A DNA stretch of 10,454 nucleotides, from the NCBI GenBank assembly GCA_964388305.1, contig CAYMAA010000060.1, positions 1 to 10,454 on the forward strand, written 5' to 3'. Shown one piece after another: positions 6,721 to 10,454 of the stretch. The translations under genes and the position numbers were made by a program. The first letter of the stretch is position 1. The number at the start of each line of letters is the position of its first letter. Origin of the DNA: JAJQCI01 sp964388305 (GTDB lineage Bacteria; Bacillota; Clostridia; Lachnospirales; CAG-274). The notes beneath the pieces are model-generated. The model was not told the DNA's origin and ran no database searches. It worked only from the letters and a program-made list of their open reading frames with translations.

Positions 6721-7803
6721 TCATAAAAACCCGATGGTGTATACCTTTTCTCCGCCAAACTCCTCCTGTCCCTCCTCTGTATACGCCCCCTTAACAAGCT
6801 CTCCGTTGCCGTAAGCTATAATTCTGCTGCCGCCGCAATCACTGTTAATTCTTATGCTTCCCCCTGCCGTTTTAAAATTTCCGCATATAAATGCGCCAAT
6901 GTCGTTGTTGCTTTCTCTTAAGCCAATGTCAACTCCCCCAAACTCGTCGCTGACGCAAGGCTTGCTGTGTACAGTATCAAAGCAGTTCTTTTCAATTCTT
7001 ATTCCCCTTCTGCTGTGTCCCTGTCCGCCTCTCGTACCAATAACAATAGGCGTCGGTGGTGTGCCGCCGTCAATACCGCTTGTTTTAAAAATACAGTTTC
7101 TCACAATACAGTTTCCGTTTTCAATAACAGTAATTGATTTTGGACTTTGGCTGTCATCGCACATTTCAAAGCATAAATTCTCAACAGTAACCTCATTAAG
7201 CAGTCTGAACATAGTGGCAGGCTCGTCAAACTCATCCTTTAACTGATAAATCTTCACCGCCGAGCCGTACATACCGCCCCTTACGGTTATCTTTTTTTCA
7301 ATCTCAAATATGCCGTTCCCGTAAATATTGTAGTTCCCCGGCAAAAGCTCCACCGTCATACCGTCCCTTGCGCTGCTTATTGCGTTTTTAATTGCCGTAT
7401 AATCTCCCCTTTCGTTTTCGGAAACATAGTCGGCGCATTGCTTAAACACTCCCGGGCAGTCATACGCCGCCACGGTAACAGTTCCTCTGTTGCTTTCAAA
7501 TATCTCCATGGCATTGTTTAAAATGCCGTTTTTCAAAACACTTAAATATTTTACATAAAGCTCATAAATATCCACCACTCCGTCTGCTTCCAACACCAAA
7601 TCGCCGTTGCTTTCATATATGCCCGTTTCGGGAGAGCCGCCGCTTGTCCCAAAGCTCAGCCGCCCTGTCATCGTTCCGCCCGTTAAAGCCACCCTGCCGT
7701 TTATTTCCCTGTCCACTATGTCCATATTGTCATTAAAGTCGTCTACGTCATAATACTCCGTCTGTAACGGTTTCTTCAGGTTAAAATTCTCTGTGTATTT
7801 CAT
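6721..7803 (-). CDS. Phage tail fibre protein with right-handed beta-helix (receptor-binding candidate)
   Basis: A 360-residue protein predicted to sit at the baseplate tip and touch the target cell. Residues 1-35 (NFNLKKP, then YYDVDDFNDNMDIVD) are the baseplate-attachment start common in Firmicute tail fibres. A GGTMTG motif typical of fibres follows at 42-47. A short shaft or coiled region runs to about 120. From about 130 to 345 there are repeating short strands with NG, NC and GG turns (GNCIVRNCIF, RGIRIEKNCF, GGSIRINSDCGG), the pattern of a pectin-lyase-like parallel beta-helix. No calcium-binding DD-G-W-D motif or catalytic lysine motif is visible, so binding is more likely than cleavage. 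The start ATG overlaps the previous stop in ATGA, with AAGGAGGGG upstream. It is shorter than many tail fibres. It is rich in cysteine for a fibre, which is a little unusual. Confidence 0.85.
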   Translation of the reverse strand: MKYTENFNLKKPLQTEYYDVDDFNDNMDIVDREINGRVALTGGTMTGRLSFGTSGGSPETGIYESNGDLVLEADGVVDIYELYVKYLSVLKNGILNNAMEIFESNRGTVTVAAYDCPGVFKQCADYVSENERGDYTAIKNAISSARDGMTVELLPGNYNIYGNGIFEIEKKITVRGGMYGSAVKIYQLKDEFDEPATMFRLLNEVTVENLCFEMCDDSQSPKSITVIENGNCIVRNCIFKTSGIDGGTPPTPIVIGTRGGQGHSRRGIRIEKNCFDTVHSKPCVSDEFGGVDIGLRESNNDIGAFICGNFKTAGGSIRINSDCGGSRIIAYGNGELVKGAYTEEGQEEFGGEKVYTIGFL

Positions 7804-8360
7804 ACCTTGTCCCCTCCTTCTTTAAGCTCCGTTTTCTTAAGCATTTCGTTAGTGTATTTTCTCAGCTCCTCGTGCCGCATTCCTCCAAGCTTTCCATGAG
7901 TGTTGTAAAGCACCTCAATGTTTATGCCAATGTTCGCAGGTACAATCCTGTATAACAGTTTCCTCAGCTCTTCCTCTCTTTCCGCAAAAACAATGTTAAG
8001 CTCCACATCAAGCGTGTAAGGCTCACGTCCGTATTTCATTGCGGCGCTGTTTCCAAACAATACCTTTAGCCTTTTGTATAATGTGTTCATTGTGTATGGA
8101 GTGTCCCCCATAAGCGCAAATATAATTCTGCCGCGTCTTTCCTCCGTGCTAAATCCGCCGCCGTTAAGTCCAAGCATAGCCTCCATTCTGTCAAGTCCGT
8201 TATTTAATGCGCTCGCCGCAAAGCTCTCTCTCAATAAAGCCTCTTTTATTGCCCATAATACGTCAAACTCCTGCTGTTCCCCCTCGCAAATGCCCTTAAA
8301 CTCCTCCGTGTCACTGTCATAAAACGGCAGATAGTCAATAAGTAGGCTGCCCTTTGCCAT
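7800..8360 (-). CDS. xkdU: Baseplate wedge protein, DUF2313 / XkdU type
   Basis: A 186-residue structural protein of the family called YmfQ or DUF2313 (PBSX XkdU), which has the role of P2 tail protein I: it joins the wedge next to baseplate J and carries the fibre. The start has the family look (LLIDYLPFYDSDTEEFKGI), followed by a helix with repeated Glu and Leu, and the RMEAMLGL and TEERRGRIIFAL stretches seen in the family. The C-terminal part (DVELNIVF, then RIVPANIGINIEV) is beta-rich, and the last 30 residues are charged and probably flexible. The ATG at 8360 directly follows the TAA of baseplate J, and GGAGGTGG lies inside the end of that gene, so translation is probably coupled. The 3' end overlaps the tail fibre gene by 4 bp. 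Length is normal for the family. Confidence 0.85.
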   Translation of the reverse strand: MAKGSLLIDYLPFYDSDTEEFKGICEGEQQEFDVLWAIKEALLRESFAASALNNGLDRMEAMLGLNGGGFSTEERRGRIIFALMGDTPYTMNTLYKRLKVLFGNSAAMKYGREPYTLDVELNIVFAEREEELRKLLYRIVPANIGINIEVLYNTHGKLGGMRHEELRKYTNEMLKKTELKEGGDKV

Positions 8361-9434
8361 TTATTCCACCTCCACACTTACGTTTCCAAGCCTCGCAATG
8401 CTGTCCACAGGCAAAATATATCTGTCACCGGAGGAATTTATGTTTACATTCCTCACATCAACAATTCCTCTCACACCCAAAATCCTGCCAATAATGCGAG
8501 AGCCGTAAACAACAGTGCGCTCGCTTTCTTCCCATTCCCTGTTAATTTCTTCAATATAATCCCCTACTGCTTCATTAATGTCATTCTCAAGGCTTCCGTT
8601 AGTACCGTCGCTTACAACGGTACAGCTTATGTTTATGCTCACACTCCCGGCCGCCTTAACCGTTACAATATGCCCAATAGGCGCCAAACCCGCCCCCTCG
8701 CCCGTGTACTCCTTCGGGTCTAACTCCTCCTGCACCTTTTTTACAAGCGCATCAGACGGCACCGTGTTCTCAGACGTTGTAATAACAATCCCCACCGTTC
8801 CTGCCCCCAGCCAGTCGTCAGCTCTGTAAACCTTAACCGCTCCAACGCCCTCAATAGCGCTCACCTTTGCCCTGTAGTCCGCAATGTTTCCACCAAAGGC
8901 AATGTTGCTTATGCTGTCAAAATACCTTTGCCTAAAGTCCTCCGTGTCCTCTTCGTCCTCGCCGTAAATAACAATCTCAACAGCCTTTGCATAGGATAAG
9001 CCTGAAATGTTTTCTATGGGAACAAGCTCGCCAAGCACATTTCCCGCGCTTCCTGCTGTTTCGCATCTCATAATGTAAAAATAATGTCCGTTCTTTTCCT
9101 CGGCTTTCTCCGTTGTAATAAAATTAACACTGCCTAAGCTGAATCTGCTTTCAAGTCCCGCATCCAAATTAAACTCACCCAAAACCTCCGCAAAGCTTGC
9201 CGCCTTCGGCGCCATTCCACGCTCCGCCGCACGCCTTATAAGATACTCCCTCTCTGCGCTGTCCGCAAAAACCTGATTAATCATTTGCTCCATATCCGCA
9301 TATAATTGACTTATCTCCGCCGCCGCAGGCGCTAAAGCATCGTAAATAACACTTCCCTCTCTTTTGTCCAGCCTGCTGTCAACCCTCTCCAACATTTCCT
9401 CCATTATGCTCTCAAATGTTCTGTCCTCAAACAA
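8361..9434 (-). CDS. xkdT: Baseplate J-like protein, XkdT type
   Basis: A 357-residue core wedge protein of the contractile baseplate (P2 gpJ, PBSX XkdT, related to T4 gp6). Wedges of this family ring the central hub and drive sheath contraction. The N-terminus holds the family signature: a helix, then REGSVIYDALAPAAAEI and a long helix ending in REYLIRRAAERGM (to about residue 72). A beta-rich middle follows with GSAGNVLGELVPI, then EDTEDFRQRYFDSI, AFGGNIADYR and GVGAVKVYRADDW. The C-terminal domain has GHIVTVKAAGSVSINIS and ends with the usual DRYILPVDSIARLGNV. The start is TTG at 9434, because AAAAGGAGGA lies 7 nt upstream and the next in-frame ATG (residue 11) has no ribosome-binding site. 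It follows the DUF2634 gene after 27 bp and abuts xkdU. Length matches the family. Confidence 0.95.
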   Translation of the reverse strand: MFEDRTFESIMEEMLERVDSRLDKREGSVIYDALAPAAAEISQLYADMEQMINQVFADSAEREYLIRRAAERGMAPKAASFAEVLGEFNLDAGLESRFSLGSVNFITTEKAEEKNGHYFYIMRCETAGSAGNVLGELVPIENISGLSYAKAVEIVIYGEDEEDTEDFRQRYFDSISNIAFGGNIADYRAKVSAIEGVGAVKVYRADDWLGAGTVGIVITTSENTVPSDALVKKVQEELDPKEYTGEGAGLAPIGHIVTVKAAGSVSINISCTVVSDGTNGSLENDINEAVGDYIEEINREWEESERTVVYGSRIIGRILGVRGIVDVRNVNINSSGDRYILPVDSIARLGNVSVEVE

Positions 9435-9461
9435 ATATACTCCTCCTTTTTCAGTCCTTTC

Positions 9462-9863
9462 TCAGTCCGTAACCTGTTCCGCATTAACAATTACCTCTTC
9501 CTCCAACTCGCCGTATATGCTCTCCGCCTTAAATCTAACCCCAAGGCTTGTCCTGTCTGCGTCCCAAAACTCAAACTCCCCAACCTCTTCTATCCTGTCG
9601 TCCTGTAAAAGCGCCTCCCTGATTATTCCGGGCAAAACAGCCTTTGCCTTAACTTTTCCCATTCCCATAACCCTGCCAAGCTCCGCACCGTAGTTAAACC
9701 CGAAAATGGCATATCCGTACCTCTCCGTCATTAAAATTCTGTAAATAGCCTGCTCCAAAGCATCACGGCCTTCAATATATCCTCCAACCCTTTCGCTTGT
9801 TGCTTTAAATGTTAAATCCTTTGTGCTTAATACCTTGTTTTCTTCAATATAATAAGGAACCAT
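9462..9863 (-). CDS. xkdS: Baseplate wedge protein, DUF2634 / XkdS type (gp25-like)
   Basis: A 133-residue protein of the DUF2634 family, the Firmicute counterpart of the T4 gp25 and P2 gpW wedge proteins that start sheath assembly. The diagnostic central block is present: a helix around RDALEQAIYRILMTERYGY, then the GFNYGAELGRVMG stretch (residues about 33-67). The second half is a beta-rich region (RIEEVGEFEFWD, LGVRFKAESIYGELEEEV) with the gp25-type layout. The ATG at 9863 has GGGGG at 9877-9873, which overlaps the region of the previous gene's stop codon, so translation is probably coupled. In most PBSX-like operons this gene is preceded by xkdQ and xkdR, but here it follows the LysM gene by only 15 bp. 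Confidence 0.9.
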   Translation of the reverse strand: MVPYYIEENKVLSTKDLTFKATSERVGGYIEGRDALEQAIYRILMTERYGYAIFGFNYGAELGRVMGMGKVKAKAVLPGIIREALLQDDRIEEVGEFEFWDADRTSLGVRFKAESIYGELEEEVIVNAEQVTD

Positions 9864-9878
9864 TTGCCAAATCCCCCT

Positions 9879-10454
9879 TTATTTCAGTCTTAAAACCTGT
9901 CCCGCATTTATTGTGTAAGGATATTTTATGCCGTTAAGCTCCGCAATCTCCAAATATTTTTCGCCGTCCCCCAGCTCACGCTTTGCTATTGTCCATAAGC
10001 ACTCGCCGTTTACAACCCTGTGTTGAGAGGCAACTTCCTTAACCTCTCTCGCTTCCTTAACCGTTCCCGTTTCGTCTGAGCCGCCCTCATTGGTAACGCT
10101 CATTTCCGCCGTCTTGTATTCCTTTAGCTTTAAATCCACATAAAAATCCCCGTCCTCTCCTCCTTTTTCCGTAACGCCGTAGCTCTCAATGCTAAGCATT
10201 ATATCTCCCCCGAAAATACTGCTCCCGTTGGAAAGCTCTCTTAAAATAATCAGCTTAAAAGGCTTTTTGTCCGCCATAATGTTTCTGAATAAGTTAAGAT
10301 AAAAAATAGGCTCGCTGTATTCGCTGTTTTCCGAAAAACTCCCCTGCCTCGGCAGTAATAACTTAAAATTAATTTCCCTAAGTCCAATGTCTTTCAGTAC
10401 GTTTATCTCTCCAAAGTTCACCCCCTGTAAAACTACGTTTCTTTTCCCGTACCT
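9879..10454 (-). CDS. xkdP: LysM tail/baseplate protein, XkdP type (5' end outside window)
   Basis: The visible part is 191 residues of a phage tail protein that links the tube or tape-measure end to the baseplate hub and has a peptidoglycan-binding LysM domain. The start has the family pattern: QGVNFGEINVLKDIGL, then EINFKLLLPRQ. The core holds PIFYLNLFRNI, KPFKLIILRE, IMLSIESYGVTEKGGEDGDF and LKLKEYK. A charged linker of about 30 residues follows, then a C-terminal LysM (HRVVNGECLWTIAKRELGDG to the end). The GTG at 10421 is probably not the start. The frame is open to the window edge, the codons before it continue the family pattern (VVLQG before VNFGEI), and no ribosome-binding site suits it. 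About 30-45 N-terminal residues are likely missing, given family lengths near 230. Confidence 0.9.
   Translation of the reverse strand, partial: RYGKRNVVLQGVNFGEINVLKDIGLREINFKLLLPRQGSFSENSEYSEPIFYLNLFRNIMADKKPFKLIILRELSNGSSIFGGDIMLSIESYGVTEKGGEDGDFYVDLKLKEYKTAEMSVTNEGGSDETGTVKEAREVKEVASQHRVVNGECLWTIAKRELGDGEKYLEIAELNGIKYPYTINAGQVLRLK

Noticed and set aside
6721..7803. Tail fibre as an active pectate lyase or depolymerase
   Set aside because: It has a beta-helix pattern but no calcium-binding aspartate cluster or catalytic lysine motif.
1..10454. CRISPR array, tRNA or rRNA genes, insertion sequence
   Set aside because: No regularly spaced repeats, tRNA-like cloverleafs, rRNA segments, transposase frames or terminal inverted repeats were seen.

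Overview
The window looks like a low-to-moderate GC, Gram-positive, anaerobic gut-type Firmicute (class Clostridia). The evidence is a surface-layer (SLH) anchored, multi-domain pectate lyase, strong GGAGG ribosome-binding sites, a sigma-A promoter of TTGATT-17 bp-TATAAT form, use of TTG starts, and a PBSX-like contractile-tail module of the Firmicute type. A pectin specialist such as Monoglobus would fit, but the genus is only a guess. All genes read on the minus strand, so the layout below runs from high to low coordinates.

Region 1 (10454-6448) is the distal half of a contractile phage-tail or tailocin operon. In order it holds a LysM tube-baseplate protein (XkdP type, cut by the window edge), a gp25-like wedge protein (DUF2634, XkdS type), baseplate J (XkdT type), a DUF2313 wedge protein (XkdU type), a beta-helical tail fibre, and an 83-residue charged protein of unknown function. 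Genes abut, overlap by 4 bp, or are separated by at most about 27 bp, so this is one transcription unit. The usual xkdQ and xkdR genes are absent from the place between xkdP and xkdS. No holin, endolysin, integrase or attachment site is visible.

Region 2 (6447-6003) is 445 bp of intergenic DNA. It holds a weak candidate terminator for the tail operon, an AT-rich stretch, a very good sigma-A promoter, and a predicted 5' leader of about 265 nt. In the leader, a CCCGCAA hairpin loop can pair with UUGCGGG just before a U-tract, and a 12-codon upstream ORF overlaps that loop. This resembles an attenuator or structured regulatory RNA of a type I do not recognise.

Region 3 (6002-1) is one uninterrupted reading frame of 2000 codons that runs off the left edge. 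It encodes a secreted polysaccharide lyase family 9 protein. In order it has a signal peptide, two concanavalin-like modules, about four bacterial Ig-like modules, a third concanavalin-like module, an FN3-like domain, the PL9 beta-helix with its calcium site and catalytic lysine, a Thr/Gly linker, and SLH repeats. It should be held on the cell wall and cut homogalacturonan at the surface.

The pectinase and the tail genes share an orientation but have separate expression signals, and nothing shows that they work together. The items most worth following up are the leader RNA, the triplicated concanavalin-like module, and the incomplete baseplate gene order.
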